Shown: positions 43,410-54,471 of the stretch, piece after piece
Layout of the letters: each line of letters begins with the position of its first letter
Position numbering within the stretch: position 1 is the first letter of the stretch
Assembly (NCBI RefSeq): GCF_034190915.1
Contig: NW_026947500.1
Coordinates: 22,628,501 to 22,692,500, forward strand
Reading direction: 5' to 3'
Length of the DNA: 64,000 bases
Source: Cavia porcellus
Taxonomy: Eukaryota; Chordata; Mammalia; Rodentia; Caviidae
Translations under genes and position numbers: made by a program
Notes under the pieces: model-generated
Databases searched by the model: none
What the model was told of the DNA's origin: nothing
Seen by the model: the letters and a program-made list of their open reading frames with translations, nothing else

Positions 43410-43850
43410 CTTCCCTGTCACTGAGACACAATACTCGAGGATAGGTTATTTGGCTTTCAGTTCACAGGCAACTGGCTCCAGGGCAGGAAGGACATGGTGG
43501 AAAGGTGTGGGAGGAAAGCTTCTCAGTCATGGCAACCAGGAAGCAGAGAAGAGAGAAGAGAAGAAACAGGGAGGGAAAACGGCCCTTCTGGGTCCTATCA
43601 CCTAGTGACCATCTGTCACAGCAAGGCCCCGCTCCAAATAGCAAGTCAGCTGTAACACCCTGCCATAGTCCTATCCTCTTCTGAAAGTGCTATCTCTTGA
43701 AGGACACCTAGATATACAGTCTAATGCCCATTAATCCAATTAATTATTAATCAGTTAATCATATGCATTGATAAATCTTGGTTTTAATAGGGATTAAATT
43801 TCAACATGAATTTCAGAAGGAGCCAACTGTATGCAAACCATAACAACTGA
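43410..43850 (+). repeat. Interspersed repeat of unresolved class (same family as 16705-17160)
   Basis: TCCCTGTCACTGAGACACAATACTCGAGG, TTTCAGTTCACAGGCAACTGGCTCC, later GGATTAAATTTCAACATGAATTTCAGAAGG. It shares its phrase order with the 16.7 and 33.5 kb copies. Confidence 0.5.
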
Positions 43851-43994
43851 GAATCCAAAATCAAGGCGCTGGCAGATTTTGCATCTAGGGAGATGTTTGT
43901 TCTGGTATGCACACGGTCACCTTCTCACTACATTTGCACACTGTGGAGGAAGAGAGAGTGCTCTGGTCTCTTCATCTTATAAAAACCCAATCAC

Positions 43995-44085
43995 GGGGCC
44001 AAGAGTGTGGCTCAGAGGCATAAGTGTCTGCCTGGCAAGCACAGGGTCCTGAGTTCAAGTCCTGATATCTCCCCCACAAAAAACC
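43995..44085 (+). repeat. ID-like tRNA-derived SINE
   Basis: GGGGCCAAGAGTGTGGCTCAGAGGCATAAGTGTCTGCCTGGCAAGC and B box GAGTTCAAGTCCTG. Confidence 0.88.
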
Positions 44086-44499
44086 CAATCATACCACAGG
44101 GGCCCTTGTTGAAGCCAAATGCCATTTTAGTGTCCATACGTCCAAATACCATCCCACTGGATGTAAGAGCTTCACCATATGAATTTGGGGGGAGAAGAGA
44201 ACATAGACATAGAGTCCACAACAATGTACAACTCTATCTTTAACAGAATTCATGCTAGGAGGGGTGGAGGGAGGGGACAGGAAGAAGAAGAAAAAAGATC
44301 AAGATACAATTGGTATACACACCAGTTCCCCATGAAGAATGTATTTTTTGTGTATCATAAATGTATACTAATAAACAGGGAAAAAGAAAGTTTCAGTTAC
44401 ACAGAAGGAATAACTACAAGGGATCCATTGTGCAGCTTGGCGGCTACAGGGAGTAACAATGTGTTCTAGAATTAAAAACCACTAAGAGTAGATTTTAAG

Positions 44500-45045
44500 A
44501 GTTTTTACCTCCAACTATTTGTACGAGGACAATCTGTAATCATCATGGGTGATTTCTTACTGTTTATTTTTTCTTTGAAAGTATGTATTATTTCTACCAG
44601 TTTTCTGTTTTGTTTAGTCTTTCTTTAAATAAATTTTTTTAAAAAGACACTATCATACCCAGTGCTGATCCTGGAGTGTCATGACATGAAACCCAGCAAT
44701 ACTATTATTCTTTGCTCAGAATGATTTTAGCCTGCTTTAGTTTGTTTAATCTCAACATAAATGAAGATATGCATAACTGCATGTATGTTTAAGTGTATAG
44801 GATTGATAACCATATTACTAAGTTTTTGTTGGACAGTTGAACAGAACTGTTCACAGTCTCGCTGTTTGAATTCCCACTTTATATGTTCCACTTTTGTATC
44901 TTGAACAACTATTTGTAAAAGGACAGTATGTAAACATTAACTAGTGATTTCTTACTCTTATTTTTTCTCTGAACGTATATATTATTTCTACCCATCTTCT
45001 GTTTTGTTTAGTCTTTCTTTAAATAAATTTTTTAAAAAGGGTTTT
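44500..45045 (+). repeat. Two partial HAL1-like 3' tails in tandem
   Basis: 44509-44645 and 44770-45035 both end CTGTTTTGTTTAGTCTTTCTTTAAATAAATTTTTTAAAAAG, and the second also has GTTGAACAGAACTGTTCACAGTCTCGCTGTTTGAAT. These match the tails at 48085-48358 (+) and 39313-39460 (-). The phrase GTTTTTACCTCCAA follows the second and precedes the first, as if a block of about 540 bp were duplicated. Confidence 0.8.
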
Positions 45046-45903
45046 TACCTCCAAAAAATTATATGAAATAATATATGTGTTAAATGGCTCAATGTAATCA
45101 TCCCCCAGGGTAGACATATATCAAAACATCATACTGGGGCTTCCGGGAGAACATGGTGGATACATAACAGCAGCTATGAAGGCTCTCTGAGTTAGCCAGC
45201 TTAGAATTCAGGAACGGTAGAGTGTGAGGAGTCCTAAGCAAGGGGAGACATACCCTGCCGACCCAGGAATGAACTAAGCTGAGAGAAACCAACTGGAAAT
45301 GCAATCCCAGTGCTATGACTGGAACAGATAAAATCTCAGTGCCAAAGCTGGAACCACGCCTCTGGAAACCGCGATTTGAATTTCCTGCCACCACTGCTGC
45401 GTCTGAATTGGCACAGCAGGGATAGAAACGCATGAAAGCTCTGAGAGCGGGAATTGGCAAACGGAGTTGAGAGTGGGACTAGCGGGAAGCCCTGCATCGA
45501 CCTGTGGTGAGAGGAACGGGGACCCCTCCATAGATAAGGAGGCTCCAACAGAGGACATTCTGGGACCAGGCAGACTAGCCAGAACAGGGCACTGCAGTGA
45601 CTTTAGTCGCATATTCCCCTCTCGAGCAGGATTGGTGGGGAGCGCCTGACCTGGGTGAAGCCATGGACTGAGACCCAGTAGGCTAGCCCAAACCAGGTCC
45701 CAGCACCTGGCAGTGTACCCTAGCAGTGAAGCCTTCAGTAGACTGACCTGGAGGGGTGGGTCCAGCATACGCTGCCCTGGTCTGTGTCTCCCTAGTACAC
45801 TGCAGTGGGCAGGAACACCTAGCCAGTGGATTCAAACAAACTATAACCCACAAAGAAAGAAACTGGGCCTCCTATATACACCTGAACGGAAGGAACAAAA
45901 AAT

Positions 45904-46980
45904 ATGAGAAAAGGAGGCAACAAGAAAGGGTCCTCAGCCCCCAGTCCTGAGAATACTAATCCAAGAAAGGTAAATGCAAAGGAGAATGAGGACAGAAAAC
46001 ATGCAATATCAGACACGGCACTAACAGACATAAAGCGATATCTCCGGAGCTTCATAGACAAGTTCAAAAGTGAAGTATTTAACAAAGTAAAGCAAGATAT
46101 AAGTAGAATCATTAGACAAATGCTAAGCACCTCCCTAGAAAAAACAGATGGTGAAATAGAAGAACAGAAAAAAAAAGGGAGGAGAATTGTTTGATGGACA
46201 AAATAGAGAAAATGTAGAATACGTGAAGTAGGTTCAAAGAGATTACCAGGAAACTAAAAACTCTATTGAAAGCTGGCATAACAGCTTGAAAGAAACTAAG
46301 GACAGATTTGTCCTCTGAACTGGAGGACAGATTTGTAATGTGGGCGCATGAAAGGAAAAACTTCTGAAAAATAACAAGGAAAAAAACAGCAATAATACAA
46401 AGGCTAGATAAGAGGATCTATAATTTAAGAATCAAGAATGTAAAGGAAGAAGTAGGGACACAAACAAATGAACTACAAAAGCTATTCACAGAAATAATCC
46501 AGGAGAATTTCCCTAATTTAGCAAAAGGAAAAGATACTCAGAATTATGAGGCATACAGGACCCCAGCCACCTACAACCCAAACAGAACTACACCCAGGCA
46601 TATAATAATCAAAATTCCAGAAATCCAATATAAGAACAGAATATTAAAAGCTGTGAGAGACAAAAAAAAAAAAAAAAACCCAGATCATTTACAAGGGAAC
46701 ACCCATCAGAATTACAGCAGACTTCTTGGCACAAACCATCAAATTACGAAGAGTGTGGGGCAAAATAATTCAAGCTTTGAAAGATAATAACCTCCAGCCA
46801 AGATTGATATATCCTGCACAACTATTCCTGGAAATTAATGAAGAAACAAGGTGCTTCCAGGATAAAGAGGAACGAGGGGAATTTGCAACCACCAGTTCAA
46901 CCCTACAGAGAATACTGCAGGACATTCTAAAAAAGAAAAATACCAAGATTCCAGAAACAGTGGCAGAGAGGCCACAATGA
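45904..46980 (+). pseudogene. L1-type ORF1 remnant of the second HAL1-like element
   Basis: Opens MRKGGNKKGSSAPSPENTNP, followed by TDIKRYLRSFIDKFKSEVFNK (coiled coil) up to a stop at 46192. After frame breaks the RRM region (YRTPATYNPNRTTP..HIIIKIPE by nucleotide) and an A-run at 46660-46677 follow. 46726-46980 then gives MAQTIKLRRVWGKIIQALKDNN, RLIYPAQLFLEINEET, ending TVAERPQ with TGA. The C-terminal end agrees with that of the other copy. Confidence 0.82.
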
Positions 46981-48084
46981 ATGGAGCAGAAAGCGAAATG
47001 AAGAAGACAAACTGACAACTAATGACAGAAAAAGAGCTCAACAGAAATGAGGCAGAGAAGGTTGGGTGGTTGCAACAGCTATTTTGGAGAAAACAAGACA
47101 TCATAATAGCTAGTGCTGATTTAACATCATCTTGTTTTGAAGTTCCCATCAAGTTTTTTTCCTTCTGTCTCCATTGGTCTTAACATATTGTATCTTATTG
47201 AATTTTATTATATGTGATAATATAAACAAAAACTTTTATAGACAAGATTATACAGAAACCATTGTTCATTTTCTGTTAATTGGTTCTAAATACCCCATAA
47301 TATTGTCATTCTCTTGAATGGTTTTACATTGCCTTAATGTGTTTGATGCTACAGTATACGAAGTCATACTCAAAGACTTCAAGGAAAGAGACACTATGGT
47401 AACTACTTTTATGTCAGAATATCTTGTGGTGAAACACTATTTTGCTTAAATGGTTATGTTCTGACCTGTGCTGTTTTGTTGTTATGTCCTCTTCTATTTC
47501 AATCTCCTTTTTTTATTATTTACTTTTTTATTTTTATCTTTTTAAGTAAGGGAAAAATAAATTTAAAACAGCAGGATATATTATAGTAACCCACTTTGAT
47601 TTCCTATTAACTTGATTTGAAACCCTGTATTGCTCTCACCATCTTGTTTTGACTGATTTTCCTCTATTCTGTTTTGCTTGATAGTACCAAGTTTGAGAAT
47701 ATAGGTAACAACCGTGAAGACAATAAGATTCACTATGATGCCCATTCTGGTTGACTATTATCTTCTTTTGAAGTCTTATAATGTCTCCAATGTTTTGGTT
47801 TTATTGGTTTTGTTCTTTACTGTTTTGTTCAATTTTATTATAGCTGATGATATAGGCAATTCTTCTTAAGATAGCAAGAGGCATTATGGTAACCATTGTT
47901 GATCACCTTGTATTTTTTTTTACATTATGTATTATGTCCATCCTTTTGATTTGACTGACTCTTTCGTTATGTCACATTTGGTTTTATTCTCTTCAAAAAA
48001 AAGTAATAAGAACAGTGGGACTAATAAAACCCAAAATGTGTAATTGTCATTATAAAAAAATAGAGGAAAAGAAAGTGCTCTAAA

Positions 48085-48358
48085 GAATATAACTGCATGT
48101 ATATTTAAGTGTATAAGATAGATAACCATATTACTGAGTTTTGTTGGATCATTGAACAGAACTGTTTGCAGTCTCACTGTTTGAATGTCTATTTTATATG
48201 CTTTAATTTTGTAACTTGAACAACTATTTCTAAGATGACAATATGTAATCTATTAACTAGCGATTTTCTACTGTTTATTTTTTCTGAAATTCTGTATAAC
48301 TTGTACCCTTTTTCTGTTTTTTTTCTTTTTCTCCTTAAATTAAATTTTTTAAAAACCA
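48085..48358 (+). repeat. HAL1-like 3' tail (reference copy)
   Basis: GTTGGATCATTGAACAGAACTGTTTGCAGTCTCACTGTTTGAATGTC...AACTTGAACAACTATTTCTAAGATGACAATATGTAA then a T-rich end and poly(A). Four copies of this tail occur within 9 kb. Confidence 0.85.
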
Positions 48359-48370
48359 AAAAAAAAAAAC

Positions 48371-49130
48371 TATTGTACTGCACATCATAAATAAATAACT
48401 TTCATTTATCATTAAAGTCAGTTAAAATTTTTATTAAAGGGTTAAAAATGCCAACAATAAAGTTCATGAAATATGAAAATCAAGATTAAATGAACTATAA
48501 TTTCAATGTAAATTATTCTGACACTGAGATGCAAATTGCGGCAAAAGCTGGAAATTATACCATAGCAAAATCCATTATGAAAAGGAGAGAACGTTCACAT
48601 AAAAGTAACAAAGGTCTGTGAATTATTTGATAATCCAATTAGTGCAATATAGTGAATCACATAAATATGGTAGAAAAGCCTGATTTGACATTAAATACTG
48701 ACACAGTCAAAGCTGATCTGACACAAGGTAACAAGAATGTCAGCCACAAATAGGTTGAAAAGTGTCAAATCAATAGACAATCAGACGTTGCACAAAAAGG
48801 AGATATTGATACCCTGACCCTTTACAGTATGAACGTGCAAACATTTGATGGAGATTTTCCCAGATCTGATCAAACAAATACCTAACGTTTTACATATTAC
48901 TATTCACTAAAGAAATTTTTAAACCCAATAAAGAAATTAATTTGAACAGCCAAAAAAATTCACATTCAATTAGATATTCCCTCAAATAAAATTTTGCTAT
49001 GCTTTTACTGAGATTTACCAAAATAAATCCACCATCACAAGAGAGTGAAATCCATAAAGCAAACCCTCCTACGAATGCCTAAGTAAGATTCCCGCCTGTT
49101 AGCAGTCATCATCAAGATAGTGCCTCGGGT
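48371..49130. other. AT-rich flank containing the presumed PLAAT 3'UTR
   Basis: Downstream (- strand) of the PLAAT stop. The first AATAAA I see in that sense is the complement of 48430-48435, about 700 bp after the stop, adjoining the HAL1-like element. The 3' end of the transcript is not established. Confidence 0.4.
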
Positions 49131-49232
49131 TTACTGCCTTTCGCGCTGCCTTCGGGACATCACGATCCCAATTAATGCTAGGCCAGCCAGGATGCCTGCT
49201 CCCACAGATACTTTTGTGACTGCATCTTCGAC
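49131..49232 (-). CDS. PLAAT gene exon 4: membrane anchor and C-terminus
   Basis: Acceptor CTCTTGTGCTGCAG, then 33 codons starting [20 protein letters not shown], ending SRRQRERQ and TAA. The hydrophobic stretch is a single C-terminal transmembrane segment like that of PLAAT2-4; the end is very like the KRERQ end I recall for PLAAT2. Confidence 0.93.
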   Translation of the reverse strand, partial: VEDAVTKVSVGAGILAGLALIGIVMSRRQRERQ

Positions 49233-52200
49233 CTGCAGCACAAGAGAAGAAAGATCACAGTCAACGTCAGGAATCCGACCCTGGGTGAGCATGCATGTGC
49301 GCCAGGAGCCTGCAGTTTAGAACACACCCACGTGGCCCCGTCCCCCTCACCCTCACCACAGGAGGAAGAAGCACTACGAAGGAGCCATGGTCCCAAGCGG
49401 TCAGGCCACTCAAGAAGAGGATGGTGTCTGGTGGAGAAAGAATGCATGGACCAACAGGCTGCAGGTGTGAAATACAAGCGATTCAAAGCGGGCAAAGGAG
49501 ATCCACCCTACGGGTATTGAAAAGGCAAGAAATCCACAGCGGGTGACGGGAAAGGCCACAGGGCGCAGCCTGGATGTTCCAGGGCTGGGAGCTTACGGGG
49601 TATTGTGTAGTTCTCATGAGCTCACTTTCTTACAGAAAAAGACAAGAGCCTGAGCTAGAGGAGGGCTTTTCTATAGAGACAATAGGAAAAGAAGGACTGA
49701 ACAGAAAGGCAAGTTAATGAGACACCTGCAGGAAGGGCTCCCAAAGAGAGACCAGGCAAGAAGAAACTAAGGAGACGAGAGCTGTTTCCTCTGAGTGCCG
49801 CTGCTTGCTGGACTTCTAACAGCTTGAAGCACAGCAGAAAACAGCGTCTCCCAGGTGGACCCTCGCTCCTCCCTAGAAACCTCTGAAGCGTTTTTAGATG
49901 CATACAAGGCAGCCCACCCCACCGCCAGCCCTGAGTGTAGACACGGATCTGTCCTGCATGGCTCCATCTCCATCCACAGAGTCAATGCTGGACACAAGAG
50001 AGCCGCTGCCACTGGACCCCAGGACCCAGAAAGCCTGGTAAGTTCTCGATTAATAATAGGGCTCTATATGGAGACCCTTGTTTCCAAAAAGGTATGGATT
50101 TTCCCTGCTTACCTCTCCCTTCCACCGTAGCCCTGCACCTTCCTTACAGAAGAAGAGCCACATCCTGCTGCACAGGCTAAGGGGTAAACATTCCTGGGCG
50201 GAAATGGGAGGATTCAAGAATGCACTCTCCTAAACCAGGGGCTCCCAGAACTAATGTGCCACCTGCCTGACATAGCTGTGACCTGAGAATCAGAAAGCTA
50301 ACATGAGACGGCTGCAACAAAAATGGGCATCAACACATTGATTTGAACTGAAACAGTGTCATTTTTGTCTAGAAGAAATTGTCTTATATGGCTGATTGTT
50401 TTTACAGTATCACTTGGTTTGCCTTTTTAAATTACATGGATGATATTTTTGCTCACTGAATGAGCTAAATGTGTGACTCCAAGATTGTTAAGAAAATGTG
50501 TACTGAAAACATGGATGCAGTGTGCCAAAAATTTCATCCTTCACAACATTTTTACATTTAAGAATCTTTTTAGAAATTTGATGTCTCCTAAGAATGTACA
50601 ACATTGTATTTTCAAAATTTTTAGGACTGGATTTGGCAAGCTCTGTCCCCTGTGTCAAATCTAGCGTGCCACCAATTTTTGCAAATAGAAAATTTTACTG
50701 GAACACAGCCTTGCCCGTTGGTTTCCACTCTGCCTGTGGCAGGGTAATGAGAGAAGCTACATGGATCAGGAAATCTGAGATATTTACAGTGTGATCCCGT
50801 GCAGAAAACAATTTGGCCCCACAAGACCAGAGTTTGCCTCCTCGCCCTCTGGTTCACAGCACTCTCCTCTCAGCCCGGTCACTGGGTTCACAGGTCCGGG
50901 TCAGTCAGAAGAATTAAACCAGTCTCAGCTGAGGTGCGGCCTCCTGTCCGGTTGCTCTGTCAGCCCCTTTGGACCAGAACACTCCTGGGTTCAAATCCCG
51001 CCTCCGTACCACAGCAGATGTGGATTAGAGTGGTGGGTGGCAAACCTATGGCACGTATGTGGCTGTGTCTTTCTTTAAAACAAAAGGTGTTCATGGAAAG
51101 ACGTTTTTCCTAAACTAAAACCTCAGTGTTCAGGTTTAATCGCAGGTAAGGTACTTCTCAATGAAGAAGTGGGCTTGGGGTTGCCGTTGGGCTCTCGGTC
51201 TATAAAAGGTTTGCCATCACTGGGCTAGAGGCTCAATACCTGATCAAATGAGCTGGGGCAGATGACCCTAATACTCTGAGCCTCAGTTTCCCCATCTATG
51301 ACATGGAGATGATAAAACACACTTCTAAGGCTGTGGAGAGCCACCTCTGGGCCAGAGAGCAGAGAGGACTCAGCAACAGGAGTGACTGTCACTTCCGGGT
51401 CTCACTTCCCTAGCCGTCACGTCTGTGATGTGCATTGCCTTCTTGCCCAGGTGTTTCTCCACACTGGTCCCCACCTCAAATGTGGCAGGGATCCTGTCTC
51501 TGATATTTTGTCTTGTCTGTGTCCCTGTCACCATTCTAGTCCAATCACAGTGGGTGCCCAGCCACTGACAGCTGAGGAGATGGCCTGGTTCCAGGGAAGC
51601 GGACACAGGCTGGACACGTACCTGTTCGCAGATAGGAACTCCATAGCGCAACTGCGTCACAAAATGCTCACAATTCTTGCTGGTCAGGGAATACGGCAGC
51701 TCCTTCCCCTCCAGCTTCAGGGCCTGCTTGATGACTTTGGTGACAGGTAGCGGTGGATATTTGTCATCGTATTTGTTGTTGACCCGGTAGCCATCGGTCC
51801 CGGCCACTTGGGACAGCAACTCCTTCTTCACGATGGCTCTGTCAGCCACGACAGACATGATGCTGCAAAAACCAGCTCCTGCAAATTCACCTGTGGGGAC
51901 AGCAAGTTCAGAGCCAGGCCTGACCCAGACAGCCTCGTCACCCTTAGCACCATCAGCAAGGTTGAACTACGGAAGAGACTGCCCATCCTGCCAAGTTCAA
52001 GCCAAGCCCAAGAACTTTGGAAAGGTCACCTAGGGTCCCTAGGCTCCGCTTTCCCCATATCTAACATGAAAGATGTGAGTTCCGAAGAGTCACATGAGTT
52101 CAAATATCCCTGAAGAAGTCAGCAGCTGCGACAGAATGATGCAGGACAGAGAAGGCAGAAGACAGTCAAGTCCTAGTTTCCGTTCTCCTTCTAGCTTGTG

Positions 52201-54440
52201 CCTGTAAAAGTCATTCAACCTCCCTGGCTGGCAGTAAGGAGCTCCAGCAGATGAGGGTGGCATTTTAAAATTGTAAGAAAGCAACCTGCTAATCAAGATA
52301 GAGATGTGACATGGGACTCTAGGACCCCAGGTCCTAGCCCTGATCCATTCACAAAACATCTTCTGCGAGTCCCTTCCCCTGGAGCCTGGTACTTTTTGTG
52401 ATGCCATCATAACGAACAACCTTAGCTTTTATGCTATATAGTAATATACAAAACTTTATGCACTTTTGCTTATAATTACACATCAGTTTAGCAGCAAACT
52501 GATGACAGACACTGTTTTGTTGAAAAGGTCTTGCATTTAAAAGAAAAATCTGTAAAACCCAAGAACCAGACCACAAGCCATACCAGATTTTTATGAAAAC
52601 AATTTATATTGGGGGGGGATCTCATTTTGAAACACAGCATACTTGAAATAATCTAAAAATGGTATTATAACTCAGAATCTGTAAGACAGGAAATATAAGT
52701 GCATATACTTGTATGTTTTAAATATTTTTCATAATTGAAATTCTTTTATATTTACAACAGTAAAAACAGGAAATACTGAAAATAGCAGGACTCTAGCCCT
52801 TGTTTCTTTTTCTATTAATAATGAATTCCAATAGCCTGAGTAGAAATTTTCCAATTTTTCTTTTGGTAAAATTATATTCTTGCTGGAGACTTGTTCTTAT
52901 CATTTACAGATTAAAGAATCCAGGCTGGGAACAGCCAGACCCCAGCCTTTCCCCTTGAGTCAGTGCCACTCACAGACTGCAGGGGAGAGAACAAGGCCAC
53001 ACCAGGAAGCAAGCCCTGCCTGGGAACCAGCGCCATGTGCGGGCCACCGCCAGAGTGGGACAGTGACACTCCATTCCCTTTTGTGAAGTGTGCGGGCTGA
53101 CAAACAAGAAGTGCCAACCCCTCCCACCCTAATAAGCAACCGGCTGATCCAGAGAAACACAAGCTGTGATGATAGCTCTGGAGGTGAAATCCAATTGGAT
53201 GCCTGTGGTGCTGTGGTTCTTTACTAACATTGCCGGTCTAGAGCCAGTGGGTTCAGAGGATATCAGTACGCAGATCATGGGTTCAGAGGATATCAGTACG
53301 CAGTGTGGCATCTGGGGGGATCCCCTTCTGAGGGCTGCAGCCATTGTTGATTCCCTATAGTCTTGTTTTGGAAGTACTATATTGTTTCCATTGTTTTGTT
53401 GGGTTGGGTTTTATTCTCTTTGGTTTTGTTTGATTATATTAAATCCAATGGCAGGAGCAGCTATTTCAAAGGTAGCAAGACATACCATGGTAGCCATTTT
53501 GAATTTGCTATTAGCTTGTTTTGAAGTCCTTTATTGCATTCATTGTTTTGTTTTATGGTTTCTCTTCTGTTCAGTTTGATTTTTACTATATCTGAAGTTA
53601 TCTGCAGCTATTTTGAAGACAGCAAAAGGCATCATGGTAACTATTATTGATTTTGTAATGTTTTGAAGTCCTATATCACGTTCACTGGTTTGTTTTGATT
53701 GGTTTTATTTTCCTTGGTTTTATCTTCTTTAAAATAAATAAATAAGACCTAGGCTAGATGATAGCCAAAGCTTCCAATTCTAAGTCGTCAGAATTGCCTT
53801 TAAAGGGGACTCTATCTTTTTGGAATGAGAGACAGTAGCCAAGTAATGGTGTCAAAGAGGGACCCACTCTCAGATCTTGTGAACACATAGCCATCAGCCT
53901 CAGTCTTCAGACAGCTGGGGATGGTGACACAAGGGGACACAGGCTAAGGAAACATCTGGTCACAATGGACAACTCCAGAGATGCCCACAGAGTGCCTGTC
54001 CCTGAAACCTCACATAAACCCCACAGATTCCACTACAGGCATCCCTGGGGACAGGGTCTTCAGCCTTGCTGTCCAGGAGAAGTCACTCCGGCCCTCTGGA
54101 AGTTACCCTCATCAATACTTCGTGCCAAGGAGTCTGCATTAGGTGCTTTGCTATGTGGAATCCAAGGATCCACACTTGGGGACAGCTTGGAGAAGTCCCC
54201 TGCTGAGACTCCCCAACAGTCTCTCTGGGAGCAACTCCAGCTATGGGTTCAGCTGGACAGGACGTGAGGGAACCCCGCTTCTTCTGTATGGTAGTGATGG
54301 TTGCATGATTACGTACATTTGTCAAAACTTACAGAAAGGCATTCTAAAAAGGGTTAGTTTTACTATTTGTAAATTATTCCTAAGTTTAATTTTCAAAACT
54401 AAAATTAGTTATGCATATGTATATGCACGTAGATGTTAGT

Positions 54441-54471
<31 letters not shown>

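Larger units (their letters stand above)
45128..48370 (+). mobile_element. Second HAL1-like element: 5'UTR, ORF1, unit block, 3' tail, no ORF2
   Basis: Starts near GGGGCTTCCGGGAGAACATGGTGG with about 775 bp of 5'UTR, then ORF1 (45904 to about 46980), then about 1.1 kb of the about 150-bp units (GGTAACCATTGTTGATCACC, TGATTTCCTATTAACTTGATTTGAAACCCTGTATT), then the shared 3' tail from 48085 and a poly(A) at 48355-48369. Its 5'UTR differs from that of the - strand copy, so they are different subfamilies. I could not find a clean target-site duplication here. Confidence 0.75.
49233..51621 (-). other. PLAAT intron 3 with ancient MIR and hAT elements
   Basis: A GT-AG intron. Besides the listed MIR and hAT pieces the part 49240-50580 shows no repeat or exon that I can name. 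Confidence 0.65.

Noticed and set aside
45098..45768. Minus-strand frames of 120 and 151 codons
   Set aside because: They lie antisense to the 5'UTR of the + strand HAL1-like element, which is GC-rich and therefore stop-poor; no recognisable domain.
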